Shown: in pieces, positions 1 to 11,400 of the stretch
How the letters are laid out: every line of letters begins with the position of its first letter
How positions within the stretch are numbered: position 1 is the first letter of the stretch
Source: Setophaga petechia
Lineage: Eukaryota; Chordata; Aves; Passeriformes; Parulidae
Direction of reading: 5' to 3'
Length of the DNA: 64,000 nucleotides
Assembly: GCA_024362935.1 (NCBI GenBank)
Contig: JANCRA010000040.1
Coordinates: forward strand, 5,704,001-5,768,000
The notes under the pieces: generated by a model
The model's database searches: none
Seen by the model: the letters and a program-made list of their open reading frames with translations, nothing else
Told to the model about the DNA's origin: nothing
Made by a program: the position numbers and the translations under genes

Positions 1-742
1 CTGCTAACAGACGAGCTAAACACTTTGCATTGCTGAAGTATTAAGTCACACAGCAGATGTTTGGTCAATTTGTCTGTGTTCTTTCACCCACTTGCTCCTA
101 CTTGCCCAGCCATACAATAAGCAATAGGCTGAGCTATATTTTGAAATCAGGTTATTATTCTGACTTGTAGTTACTCTGAAAAATATATTTTGAAATTCAG
201 GAATTTGAGGAAAATCTGTAATTATTAATGCTATTCCTATAAGGGAAGGTCAAATTTCTAGGAAAATATCAGAATTTTTCCCTTGAAGTTTTCATATGTT
301 TCCTCATTTAATAGCAAAACAAAGCCATCTTATTTAATATAGTTAGCAGGATTACAGCTTCCCAAAGAGAAACCTGGAGCTAAAGTATATGAAGACTTGC
401 ATTTATTTACTAAGCTTAATATTTGTATTTGCTTTTTTTTAAAGTAGTATTGTAAAAATCTTACTAAATTCAAGAGTGCTTCTGCTTCTATTTTTGTAAA
501 GAACTGGGAAACACTTTAATCTTTTTAAGATCTACTGATCCTTTTACAAATTTTTAATACCATGCTGCTCATATTATTTTTTCATGAAGATCAGTGTGAT
601 GCTTGCACTATGAAGAGATCTTTGTTTATTTACAAATTCTTCAAGTCTGTTGGCTGTAATAAAAGTATTTAATTCATTTAGAGCTGATCATTTGAAGTAA
701 AAAGAAAAAAAGGTAACTGAAAAATTTGAAGTTTACTATTTT

Positions 743-779
743 TTCCACCTTGTTCACAAAGAAACAAGAAGGTGGAAAT
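743..779. repeat. Imperfect inverted repeat
   Basis: TTTCCACCTT at the left pairs with AAGGTGGAAA at the right. A further GTT/AAC pairing is possible around a 3-nt bulge. It is a small hairpin of unknown meaning. Confidence 0.6.
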
Positions 780-1472
780 CAGAAGTTAGAAACGTTGCAA
801 AGTTCTAATTTTAAAGATTTTAAGGCCACAGGGCCTTATATTTTCAAAGCTGTTTAGATTAACAAGTGTCTGCTCAGTATAAATATATAATTGTATATAG
901 GCATACCTAAGCACCTCACTATCCTGAAATTTTAGTCAAGGACAGATTTGGACAAAATTTATTAAATACTGTCAAAATCCTCCTGTTCTACAAGAACAGA
1001 TACTTGTGATAGTTTGAACCTATTTTCACGCGTGATGGATATTCCAGGGGAAAAAAAAGTAAATTAATTAAAATAAATGCAACAATTCTTAGTTGTTTTC
1101 AGTTCAAATTCAGCTTTCTGCATAATGCAGTCTGAAACAACACTCACAGTGATTGTGAATAAGGAAGACGCCATTCTTCAGTCTCTAAAATATTGATAGA
1201 AAAATAAAGTTTCTAACAACGTATGCAAACACACACATTCTTTAAAATAAATATATATGAAGAGAATATACTATTTTAATAAGCAAAATAAAGTTGCAGT
1301 AGACTGAAAAGAAGCATTTTTAGGGGCTATGCTGAAGAAGGACACTCACTTAAATGATGGTTCAGTTCAATTGACCTGAGTCAGTCTTCCCTGGTGACAG
1401 AAAACAGCTTCTTATAATTACCTATAAATATTAAACATGACCTAATATCTCATCCTTCTGTGTCTGAGGTAA

Positions 1473-1530
1473 AACAACAACAGCAACAACAACAGCAAGA
1501 ACAACAAAAATAAAATAAAAACAAACAGAC
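1473..1530. repeat. CAA/CAG-rich microsatellite
   Basis: An imperfect trinucleotide array of CAA units with interspersed CAG. It decays into A-rich (AAAAT/AAAAC) sequence at its right end. No coding frame is associated with it. Confidence 0.85.
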
Positions 1531-1683
1531 TAAACAACACAAGGCATTTCCTAGCATAAATGTTTATACTGAGTACCTTGGTGCAATTCTCACACTGAAG
1601 ATGAAGCTCTAGTCACGTCTAGGGCATGACTAAATTTTAAGTGGCATTTTGGGATGGATATCTGGACTTTGGGAAGGCAAGGA

Positions 1684-1699
1684 TTTTTTTTTTTTTTTT
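1684..1699. repeat. Poly-T tract
   Basis: A run of sixteen T residues. On the minus strand this is a poly-A tract, but no target-site duplication or retrotransposed sequence was recognised beside it. Confidence 0.85.
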
Positions 1700-3303
1700 G
1701 TGATTCTGAAGCAAATGAAGCATTGATAAGGGGACCTTTTCTCAATGCATTTAGTGTCTCATTCTAATTCTACCTGCTGTAACTTCAGTGCCTGTGAGAG
1801 GAAAGTATTTCTCTCCCCCTTGCTCCTTCCTCTTCACCTGATGGAAAATGACAATGCCATATGCTAGTAAAATATGCTGAGACACATTTCAATATGTTGA
1901 AAAATATATGAGACTTCAAGACTATTTCCAGATCCATTGATATATTACAGCTTTATTGCATAGTAATAATGGGTTGAACATTACACATGTGGGCAAGAGT
2001 GGCTATTTCTTATGAAACATGAAAAGGCGTGCAGTTTTCTCAATGTGCTCAACCTGTGCTCCTTTTTCTGGAGAAAAGCTTTGGCTGAAGATCTCCAGCA
2101 TGGAATATAACCTGACCTTATTTTAAACACCCTAGAAACCCAACATAATAGAAACCAATTAGGGTAATTGGTTATAAATTAAAACAAGAGTCAACATTTA
2201 CCAAGGCAGACCAGCATATAAGGACCATACTTGTTTTCTGCCCTCTGCATGATGTTTTGGATCCATAGGGGGTGAAAATGTGCACATAAAGTGCTTGTGC
2301 TCTTTTCTTTAAAAGTGCCCCTTAAAGGCTGATGTGCTTCATAAGTTTCCCCAAAGTATTGAATATTGATGTTCAGTTCAGACTGGGACTTATTATGCTG
2401 AACATCAACTTGCCAAATCCTGTTATAGTAAAAACCTTGAGATAATGCTTAATGGCATGAAATGAAAATGTTGGAGTGAAGTTAAATGAAATGTGCCTGG
2501 AGAACATAAGTGATTCAGGAAGAATATTGTAATTTTTAGTCTCACACACAGTTTCTTAGAAGTGTGTTTATAGGGAACGCTTTGTCTCTTCCAGAAATGA
2601 AAGAAAAAAAAAAACAAGAAAAAAGTAATATCAAAATGAAATTGCTATTTTTAGCTTGAGACATGTATTTTCTCCAAAAGGGAAAATGTGCAGTGAGTCA
2701 TTCCTGCAGCTGGTGCTAAAGCTGGGTGAGTCACATGCCTGTGACTTTTTAACTTGAGTACAAACACCAAAGGGTTTCTGAAGGAACTAAAATCAGAAGT
2801 TCATAAAATATATGGCAGTCCATGAGTAGCCAATGTCATTTTTTCAAGTCACCTCCACCTTAGCATCTTTCATAAGTGCCCATGCTTTTAACCAGTGCTT
2901 CCTGCATCTGTAGCATAAGCTGTGCATTTCATCAAGCTGAATTTAGATTGGCTTACAAACAATATCTTTAAGTATGTCTTATGTCTTATCCTGTAAATGG
3001 TCTATATCACTGATCCTAGGAAGTAAGACAGTGTTCATCTTTTCTGTACATCTTCAACGTGCAGCAATTCTCTCTGGCATTACACTGCTAAGATATTTTT
3101 CATTTTCAAATTTGGAAATTCAGTTGGTCTTCTAATGAGCTCAGGAAGCTGCAAGCATTGTGTCTTGCTCCTTAGAAGTGCTTCCAGACTGCTCATAAAG
3201 CTAAGAGAAGAAGACTGATTGCAAAGAGCAAATAGCTGCTTATATAAATAGCTGCTTACTGTGCACAGCTGGCAAATAAGTCACCTGACAGTGAATCAAA
3301 TTG

Positions 3304-3935
3304 TCATAGAGTCATAGAATCATAAGGTGATTTTGGTTGTAAGGGACTTTAAAAGATCACCTAGTTCCAATCCCCTGCCATGGGCAGGGACACTTTACAC
3401 TAGACCAGGTTGATCAGAGCTCCATTCAGCCTGGCCCTGAACACTTCCAGGGATGGAGCACCCACAACTTGGCCAACCTGTTCCAGTGCCACACCACCCT
3501 CACAACGCAGAATTTTTTCCTAATATCTAAGCTAAGCCTAACATCTTTCAGTTTAAAGCCCTTACCCTTTGTCCTGTAACCACAGGCTTTGTAAAAAGTC
3601 TCTCTCCAGCTCTCTTGTAAGATCTCATTAGACACTGGAAGGCCACTATAATGTCCATCCCCAAAACCTTCTCTTCTCCAAGCTAAACAGCTCCAGCTCT
3701 CTCAGCCCATCTTCACAGGATGTATGCTCCAGCCCTCTGAGCATTTTCATGGCCTCTTCTGGACTCACTCCAACAGATCCACACCCTACTTTTGTTGAGG
3801 GGACCCAAGGCTGAATGCAGCACTGCAGGTGAGGTCTCATGAGAGCAGAGTAGAGGAGGATAATCACCACCCTTGACCTGCTGGCCGGTCTGCTTTTGAT
3901 GCAGCCCAGGGTATGTCTTTCCAGCAAATCACTGT
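3304..3935 (-). mobile_element. CR1 LINE, 5'-truncated copy with ORF2 C-terminal remnant
   Basis: CR1 is the main avian non-LTR retrotransposon. ORF2 encodes an endonuclease-reverse transcriptase, and copies are usually truncated at the 5' end. The left edge carries the reverse complement of the (ATTCTATGA)n terminal repeats, so the element reads leftward. The 3' UTR signature follows (first the reverse complement of a TTGGAACTAG-like region, then the TGGAAGTGTTCAAGGCC-like region). Two minus-strand open stretches, about 3646-3927 and 3426-3635, encode the recognisable end of ORF2: a VLGCIKRS-like and LYSALVRPHLEYC-like part, then MLRGLEH and LFSLEKRR, and in the second stretch LDIRKKF and HWNRL. 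The two are separated by a stop or frame change near 3640, so the copy is dead. The right boundary is approximate. Confidence 0.95.
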
Positions 3936-5380
3936 AATAAAATATTGTAGTTGGATACTAAGTGAGATTTTTTTTACCACACATCAATAGCTTTCCCAGA
4001 ACTTCTTGCATGTAACCATGGATGGCCAGGAAAAATCACTGCCTCAGGTTAAATATGTGGGACAGCCTGACCCACAGCAAATAGCCCTGGGTCCTCTCAC
4101 ATGTGTTGTGAGCTGGCAATCTAAAGACACTCTTGGCCAGGTCCTAGTTACATATAGCAGCAAGCACAAGAAACTGAACAGTTGGTAATGTTTATTTAAA
4201 ACGTTGAAATTGTTGTAAATGATGATAAATTGCAGCCAGGCAATGATGTGTGGTGTCTAAGTGACCCCATTTCACAGGAAAAAACCACCATGGAATCACA
4301 GGGGAAATGACTCTAATTCTAGCAATAAGAGGAGTGGTTGTTGAAAGGACTGAAAATGGTCATCTGGACTATATTTTAGGCAGTTCTAAAAGGGAAAAAA
4401 TAGCAGCCTAATATTGATTGCAAATGTTTCACCCCTTCAATTTAGTACCTTCTGCTATTTCTATTAGGAAGAGTCCAAAAAGAATCTAGTTTATTACAGT
4501 TGTGTAGGGGAGTGAAGCACTAAACTAAATTCATTCATATGTCAACATGAAAGAAAATTTCATCACTACTTTACTTCAGTAATCCATGCCTTCTCAATGC
4601 TTTATATTAACGATATAAAAGTTTTAACTTGAAAAGTTTGGTTATACTTTTTAGTAAAAACAATGGCGAAACTTTTGTGCTTGCGTTTATATTATAACCT
4701 TAGTCTACTTGAATTCTGTCTATTGACATCAATTTCTTTGGAGTGTTCATAGGCTTCAGCTGACCCAGCTTTCCACAATACCTTAATCTCTTGTTATTTT
4801 TGTTTTTTGGGGTTTTTTTAGGAACCTCCCTTGCAAGTATCTAGATGCAGAAGAGTTGGTGAGATTATTACATTCCAATACTGAGGTAAGAATCACCAGA
4901 ATAATTATTTACATGCATTTCAGACACTATTCATGTATTCTCTTTTCTATAGAAATTGAGGAAGTCCATTCTACCTGTTACTGGGACAGTGTCCACTTGG
5001 CAGGTGGTAACTTGCTCAGACTTTAGCAATTATTGGCGTGTGACATGTCAGAGTCCAGAACCTCTGACTGTCTCAGGTTTGGCAGTGGCAAAACCAGAGA
5101 TTCTGAGTTGGCCAGAAACTTGTCAAGTTTAGGCAAGTTGTTTTATTGCACTGTTTTAAAGCTGTTCTCTTTCTCCCACCATAACTGACCATTTCCTGTG
5201 CAAACACTACTCCAGTGAGGAAACTTCAATTATTATTATTACGCTACATTTCTGCACCCCTGAAGCCTTCATTATCTTCAATAACACCTTCCAGGTTTAT
5301 GTTAAACTATTTGAGTACTAGGAAGGAGGTATTAGCAATGTGTTCACAATTGTCATTGGTTCTACTCTATTTAGGCAACA
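3936..5380. other. Unique non-coding DNA with one exon-like segment
   Basis: No repeat family was recognised. A 60-codon plus-strand frame at 4006-4188 has no recognisable domain and is probably chance. The only item of note is an exon-like segment at 4822-4885, listed separately. Confidence 0.55.
4822..4885 (+). other. Exon-like segment (64 nt) with strong splice signals
   Basis: A T-rich tract ending in TTTTTTTAG precedes the segment, with a plausible branch point (CCTTAAT) about 30 nt upstream. It is followed by CTGAG|GTAAGA, close to the consensus donor. One of three frames is open and reads NLPCKYLDAEELVRLLHSNT plus a final Glu, entering with one base of a split codon and leaving in phase 0. 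I do not recognise the peptide. A 63-nt open frame is common by chance, so the splice signals are the main support. It could be a coding exon, a lncRNA exon or a pseudo-exon. Confidence 0.3.
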
Positions 5381-5502
5381 TCATAGAATCATAGAATGGT
5401 TTGGGTCAGAAGGGACATAAAGATCATCTGGTTTGCAGCTCCCTGTCCTGGACAGGGACACATTCCACTAGATCAGATTGCTTAAAGCCCCATGCTAGGA
5501 TT
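5381..5502 (-). mobile_element. CR1 LINE 3' end fragment
   Basis: It starts with TCATAGAATCATAGAATGGT, the reverse complement of the CR1 terminal repeats. It continues through the typical 3' UTR (TTTGGGTCAGAAGGGAC, then a CCTGTCCTGGACAGGGACAC block and CACTAGATCAG). Only about 120 bp remains, with no ORF2 sequence, so this is a heavily 5'-truncated insertion. Confidence 0.92.
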
Positions 5503-6029
5503 TCCACTTGTACTAGAAATGGGCAGACATTTAGTATATAAAAACATGTGTTCTTTTAATATACATAATTTGGAAATGCAATTCACCTTTGATCTATGCT
5601 ACAGGCCATCTGTACAGATTAAGTGCAAAACTGATATATCAGTGTTCAGGTAATTGTTAGCCTTTGATATGCAATCCTGTTTGTTTATTGTAACAGCTTT
5701 ATACCATCTAATACTATTCAGACAAAAAACCACTCGAGAATGTGTATGAAATCAAGGATGATATAATATAGTACTGTGATCTTTTGAAAAATTGTTAATA
5801 ATAATTTTCATACTGGATTCATCTTTTGTCTGCTCTCGATGTTTGTTGACTATTTGTGCTAATATAACTTAAGCAGAATGGGCTTGTGACACTGTAAAGT
5901 CTTTGAAATGAACCATACACCAGATCAATACATTCCAGAAATCTGTAGTCACCAGTGATCAGCTATTGCTATAACACAGCCTATCAATACAAACCCAGTT
6001 TTACCAGCATGCAGGACACTGTATTATCG
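5503..6029. other. Unique AT-rich DNA
   Basis: Nothing coding was seen. A perfect 14-bp palindrome (ACTGATATATCAGT) lies at 5630-5643; it is short enough to be chance. Confidence 0.5.
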
Positions 6030-6600
6030 TGCATTTATCTTGGTCACCAGCTATGCCCCAACACTGCTGCTTGCTGACTGCCCATGCCCCATGTATTCTT
6101 CATGGAATGGGGGAGACAGTAAGAAGAACAAAAGTGAGAAAATTTGTAGGTCGGGATAAAGACAGTTCATAAATGAAGGAAAGGGAAAACCAAAGGCACA
6201 CACAATAACTAGTGCACACACAATCATTCACCACCTCCCACAAGAAGACCAGCACTCAGCCAGATTCTGAGCGACAGCTGCAGTGGAAGACAACCTCTAC
6301 ACATCTTTTTTTTATTTATTGCTGACTATGACATCATCTGGTGTGGAATATCCGCTTTGACCAATATGGGTCAGCTGTCCTAGCTTTGTCTCATCTTGGC
6401 CACCCCCAACCTTGTTGCCCATGAGGACAAAATGACAGAGAAGGCCCTTATTGCTGAGTAAGCACTGATCAGCAGCAGCCAAAACACTGCCCTGGTGTAT
6501 AATCAACGCTGTTCTAGTCACAGATCCAAACCACAGTACCATATGAGACACTATAAAGATATTTAACTCATTCTCAGCAGATCTAGTGCAAGTTTACAGT
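6030..6600 (-). mobile_element. ERVL-like solo LTR, degraded
   Basis: Read on the minus strand, the order of blocks matches an avian ERVL-type LTR. First is a motif like GAGTTAATT near the start (about 6575). Then come a TTGGATCTGTG/GTTTTGGCTG-like region, CAGCTGACCCA with GGATATTCCA (about 6345-6375), and an A-rich stretch where the TATA box should be (about 6305). It ends with the TCTCCCCCATTCCATG-like block (about 6098-6118). Plausible ends are TG at 6030 and CA at 6600, about 570 bp. This is close to the 563 bp of the related copy at 52285-52847. No matching target-site duplication was seen, and no gag, pol or env sequence flanks it. It is most likely a solo LTR left by recombination between the two LTRs of a provirus. 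Confidence 0.8.
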
Positions 6601-6626
6601 GAGCTTAGTGCCCAGACTAAAGAAAA

Positions 6627-6655
6627 ACAGACTTAAGTCTGTAGACTACAGACTT
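6627..6655. repeat. Overlapping perfect palindromes
   Basis: ACAGACTTAAGTCTGT (6627-6642) is a 16-bp perfect palindrome. It overlaps a second inverted repeat, AAGTCTGTAG (6635-6644) and CTACAGACTT (6646-6655), with a single-base centre. The same 8-mer is thus present three times in alternating orientation. It lies just outside the right edge of the LTR. Confidence 0.85.
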
Positions 6656-7479
6656 GGGTTCAGTTAAATTGACTGCAGAATTTTATCTTGCAAAAGGAAG
6701 TGCAGATCACTTCTTGAATGACTCCAGTTTGCTACTTTCCTGCTAATTATGTAGGCAATGGCTGATCAGAATGCCCAGTGCCTCCTGGCAGACTCCTCTC
6801 ATGGAAAATAGCATATGTGGCCTGGGGAGTAGGAAAGAACCAGTAGAAGCTGGTTTGTGCTCAAGTCTTCACACGTGGTGAGGTTAGGAAACAGCTGGAT
6901 TATGCAATTGGTTTTGGGAATTAAAAAACCTTTCTGGGTTTTGCGGTAGAAATGTTGTCCAAAAAACCCACTTACTTCATCTAGGACTGCCAGTGAGTCA
7001 GCACAGATCCTGTGTTGGACTGAGATCTGGAGGACAATCTCATCCCCAAGCAGAGCTTGAGTGGGATGCCTTCATTCACAAGGCATTAAACCACCCAAAC
7101 ACTTTCAGTGACCTAAATTCGAGTATTAACACTAGCCTCTAGCTGAAGCAAAATGTAGCTCTAGGTTTGTAAACAGGGAAAAGAAAAGTAGATTCACAAT
7201 CCTGAAGAGTCAGTGTGGTATGCTTAGACCTTGTTAAATACTTTCTCATACTAGGCACAGCCCTACCTTTCATTAGCCATTCTTCAGGCCTGGATTCCCT
7301 TTCATTTCAAGAAGGATAAGCTGCTCCTGCAGCAGCTGTTGTGAATGTGATCGTGTACAGAGCATTTTGCTAACAGAAGAGGAATTCTCTATCACTGGAA
7401 GTCTTGGAGGAGCTCCCTTTCATCCCTGTGCGCAATTTCTACACAGCAGTGGACAGAAAATAACGCTTTGTTTTCATCA

Positions 7480-7930
7480 AGACACTGCATGGTTTCCTGA
7501 ATTGTTTCTGGTGTGAGCTATCTGAATGCAAATCATAGCTCGGCTCATTATAGGTACTATAAAATAGCAGAAAGGGTTGAAATTTATAACTGACTGAATC
7601 TGCTATAAATGATGTGTGCTTTATTGCCTTTTAATGCATAGTTGCTGCAGTAAAGTTTGCAGTCTTGTTATTTTATAGCATTTTACTATGCATATTAGAA
7701 CAGCATGCTCACACTGGCATAGTTAAAAGTTGCAGTTTCCATTACAAACCTGTTTTCAGTCATAAAGACTCCCTGATCTAACAGTGCATGAATTTTAGAT
7801 CTGAATTTTTCCTTAGAAGCACCCAGATTGGCTAATTCCAAATAATTTATGCATGAATGCCAGACACTTGAGCATTTGTTGGAATTTGGATTAATTTTTG
7901 ATCTTGCATTTAAAAATGCAAGTGGCTTTA
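7480..7930. promoter_or_regulatory. Candidate conserved non-coding element
   Basis: The block has few CpGs, no repeat character and a dense set of developmental-factor-like words. These are ATTGTTT (SOX-like, 7501), a perfect POU octamer ATGCAAAT (7526-7533), several ATTA/TAAT homeodomain cores, and a near-palindrome CTTGCATTTAAAAATGCAAG (7903-7922). Such words occur by chance in AT-rich DNA, so this is a prediction only. Cross-species conservation would decide it. Confidence 0.25.
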
Positions 7931-8402
7931 ATCTAAGTCAGGAAAACAGTTGTTTATAGAAGCAGCTCCAGTTTAGGTAAGCGAACTCTTTTTCACTCTG
8001 TTTTCCCAGACAACAACAGAGTGTGTACATGACCTAAAGTCATAATGACCCGATGCAGAACTATATAAACGAGTCAGTCTGCTTTTTCGGTGGATCTTCT
8101 GCCTTACTGAAGAGTACAGAACCAGTTTTATTATGACCTGATGTCCATGTAGACAAATGTTTCCCAAAAATTAGGGTTTTATGAATATTTAGTAAGGAAG
8201 AAAATCAGATAATATTTTTAATAATTATGTTGCATTCATGTTCCATTTTGTCTCTGAAGACTTTATTGAACTATACAAAGAAGGTTAAGAAAGGATGCAT
8301 ATAGACTGCTGGTTAGTTGGACCAGTTTTAAATTTTGGGCAATATTGGATTTTAGTGTAGCCTCTCTGCTTGGGTTGTTTGGTTTTGTTTTCCTTTTCTA
8401 TC

Positions 8403-8429
8403 TCAAAACTACTTTGAAAGTAGTTTTGA
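8403..8429. repeat. Short perfect inverted repeat
   Basis: TCAAAACTACTTT pairs with AAAGTAGTTTTGA around a single G, giving 13-bp arms. As a real hairpin it would have about 11 pairs and a 5-nt loop. Confidence 0.85.
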
Positions 8430-11400
8430 AAGTCAGAATTTCTTAAACAGTGGTTTTATGTGGTCTAGTAGTGGTTTTGTGTGCTCTTGTAGCTCTAGAA
8501 GACTACAGAGATGGGTATCTATGCCCCATTAGTAAAAATCTGTGGAAAGAGTGTGGAGAAAAGAAGAGAATGGCACAAATGTAGAGGTCCGTGCTGCAAG
8601 ATCTATTCAAATTCATGATCTCTCTTTGAAAGTCAAAGAGAAACCCTCACTCTTCTTGGATGTGTTACGTTTAAATGAATGGGATTTTTTGGGCTAACTG
8701 GAGCTCTCATAGAGTGATTTCTGTTGGCAATCTGCTGAAATTAGAGGTTCACCAGAGGCAGCATCAAAAATGGGGCATAATGTTCCACTAAGATGACAAC
8801 TGAGGGTAAAAATGGAAAACAAGTAACTTAATGTACTTTTCTGTGAAATCACATATTAACTGACTGAGTAAAAATTCATGTGCTCAGCTGCACCAGTTTT
8901 CCAAAATGCTACTGCTGGAATCCTTAAAATTAGAAGGTTTTGGGAAAGTTTGGAAAAGACAGGCCCTAGTGACAGCAAGGACAGTGAGATGCCAAAGCAA
9001 CAGAAAAATTAGTGATGCAGACATGAGAAATAGAACAATAGGCCTATGTGATTTGCTCCTTTAGGTTGCAACAAGTTTACTTAATGTATATCTTTAGAAG
9101 GTTAAAAATGAATAGAGTTCGGTGCCTTGTCTCTGATGAACGAGCTATTGTGTTGGAAAATAGACTGCTATTGTTTTAACCAAAGCTATGTGTTCTTCAA
9201 GTGATTGGATAGAAATATTGTCAATATGCTTGTGCTCTATATGTGATTGGCTGAAATGCAGATGGAAATGGCTTTATGACATGCTGTAACATCACATTTC
9301 TTTGGCATTCTGTTTGAATCAGTGAGCTGGTTGCATCTCTTGTCTCCATTGTCATAACAATGTTTTGAGACTGATGCAGAAATAAACCACTCTTGCACTG
9401 GTTTTGGAGTGTCCCGTCCCGTTCGTGAATGTAAATACTAAACCAGAGGCAGCTACTGACTCTTAAGGAAGAAAAATCAAGGGCTGGTGCATGTGCCAAA
9501 ACACTCCTTTGAGCATCTCTGTTCACATATATTTATAAAGGGTGGAAGGGATTTACCTGAAAAAACATCTGCTATGAGAACAATTCAGGCAAAAATAAGG
9601 AATAAGTCACACTCCCCGTGCCTGCTGCTGAACTGCTGTGTCACAGCAGACACTTCTACCTCCCTTGCAAAAGACTTGGAAAACAACACGAAGAGGCAAC
9701 ATTTCATTGCTCAAATGGCAGTGGGACATATGGATGCATAAGAATTGAAATAAACTCACATCAAAGTCATTGTTTTAATGTTTAATCGGCCAAAGATTTC
9801 CTGAGCTGAGACAGAGGTGACAGAGATCTTCTTGCAGATCTTCTCCACTCTTGTGCAGAGCCTGTGTGCTGATCTACGAGGTGACCCTTCACATCCATCC
9901 TCACCCTGAACCCACGAGTGCTCATTAGAAAGAACATACTTGCTTTACAAGAAAATCCTTTGCATTTTCTTCTGTGTAAGTCAGCTTCCCTTGGACTTCC
10001 CCTTGAGTTACAGCATTTCTGGGAGCTGCTGACAGCCCCTGCAGCAGAGTTAAGCCGAGCTGAGGACAGCTGAAAAATCAGGCAGTTTCCATCTGCACAG
10101 GCTTTTTATTGCGTTTAAACTTTGCTCTAAATACTTTTCTCTTTTGAAAGGATGAATTAAGCAATGCTTTGTAGTGACAGGGGCACCTTCAAAATAAGCA
10201 TTTGCTGACAACAACAAGTATTTCACCGGCCACGTCACAGAGTGACCCACAGAAGAAGGTGTGGGTAGTATCAAAGTGGGCTGCAACCCATGTCCTGACT
10301 TAACCTCTTCACCCAGCATTTCTTATCCACTGCTGGAGGAGGTGGATCTAGCAAGCCTGCAGGAAACCCTGCACAGAGTTGGCAGTACAGGGGGGAGCAG
10401 AGCTGAGCAGGATCCAGCAACCCACACCATTATCCCTGCTCCCCCAGAGCCAAATGGTACCAGAAAACCATGCCTGCAGGGCACCAAGGGCATTTTCCAT
10501 TAGACATCTCTCACTGCCAGGATGTGCAGAAAGAGCCATTTCATTTATCATCGTAAATTTTTGGTTCCTCTGCCTACCCATTTGCTCTGTTTTTAATGGC
10601 ACCTTCAGGAATCAAAGGTGGCACATGAGCCATGAGATTAATGCAATTTCTTTCCAGTTTTGCATATAACATGATTAGGAGCAGTGACAGCCTTCATGGT
10701 GCTTGTGAGATGCATGTGGAACATATTTTCCAGCTACTTCAGCTGTGACCTGACAATGACAATAACATTGTTGATGTAGCAGCAGTGCTATAGCCGTGAA
10801 GGTCTAAGGATGTAAACAGTGCAAGGTCTGGGGAGAGTGGTTACATCTTTTATCAGAGCTATTAAATTCAGCTAAAAGTACAGATAAGCTTCCAGGCATG
10901 CAAGACTCAATACCACATACTGACATCTCTTTTCTCCATCTATGGATAACTCTTATAGAAATGAAAAAAGGAAGGTTCTCTGTCCAACCTTTCTCTTTTC
11001 TGTCAGAGGTTAACAGTCCTTAAACACACACACAGAAGTTTGGCTCACACAGACGGCAAGCTAGAGAAAAAAAAATAGGTGGGGATTAATGTGCTTTTCA
11101 CTGTACACTGTGGGGCATACCTCAGCGACAGCTGCCCCCTGTCTGCACAAAAATCATCTGGGCAGGGGTCCTGAACTTCCCTCAGCATGACTCAGGTGGA
11201 AAGATATATCTGCTAATACACCCTGAAAGCCTTTGATACTGATGCTTTGGGATCAGCTTCCGGAGATGTTAATGTACAAATCCGTGGTTCTGGCTCTCCC
11301 ACTGCCTGCCTCAGGCTGCGTCATGAACAGGGAAAAGTTCTGTATTCTGTGCAAAGTTCTGAATTCTGCAGCCCAACAGACTCCACCTTCAAGATATTTC

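Larger units (their letters stand above)
1..3303. other. Unique AT-rich non-coding DNA
   Basis: No open frame of useful length, repeat family or RNA gene was recognised here. The stretch holds a CAA/CAG microsatellite (1473-1530), a run of sixteen T (1684-1699) and an imperfect hairpin at 743-779 whose 10-bp arms flank a 17-nt centre. The single listed-size open frame on the minus strand near 2.4-2.6 kb begins in a poly-F stretch made by an A-rich tract and has no protein character. Intergenic or intronic DNA is the likely status. Confidence 0.6.
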
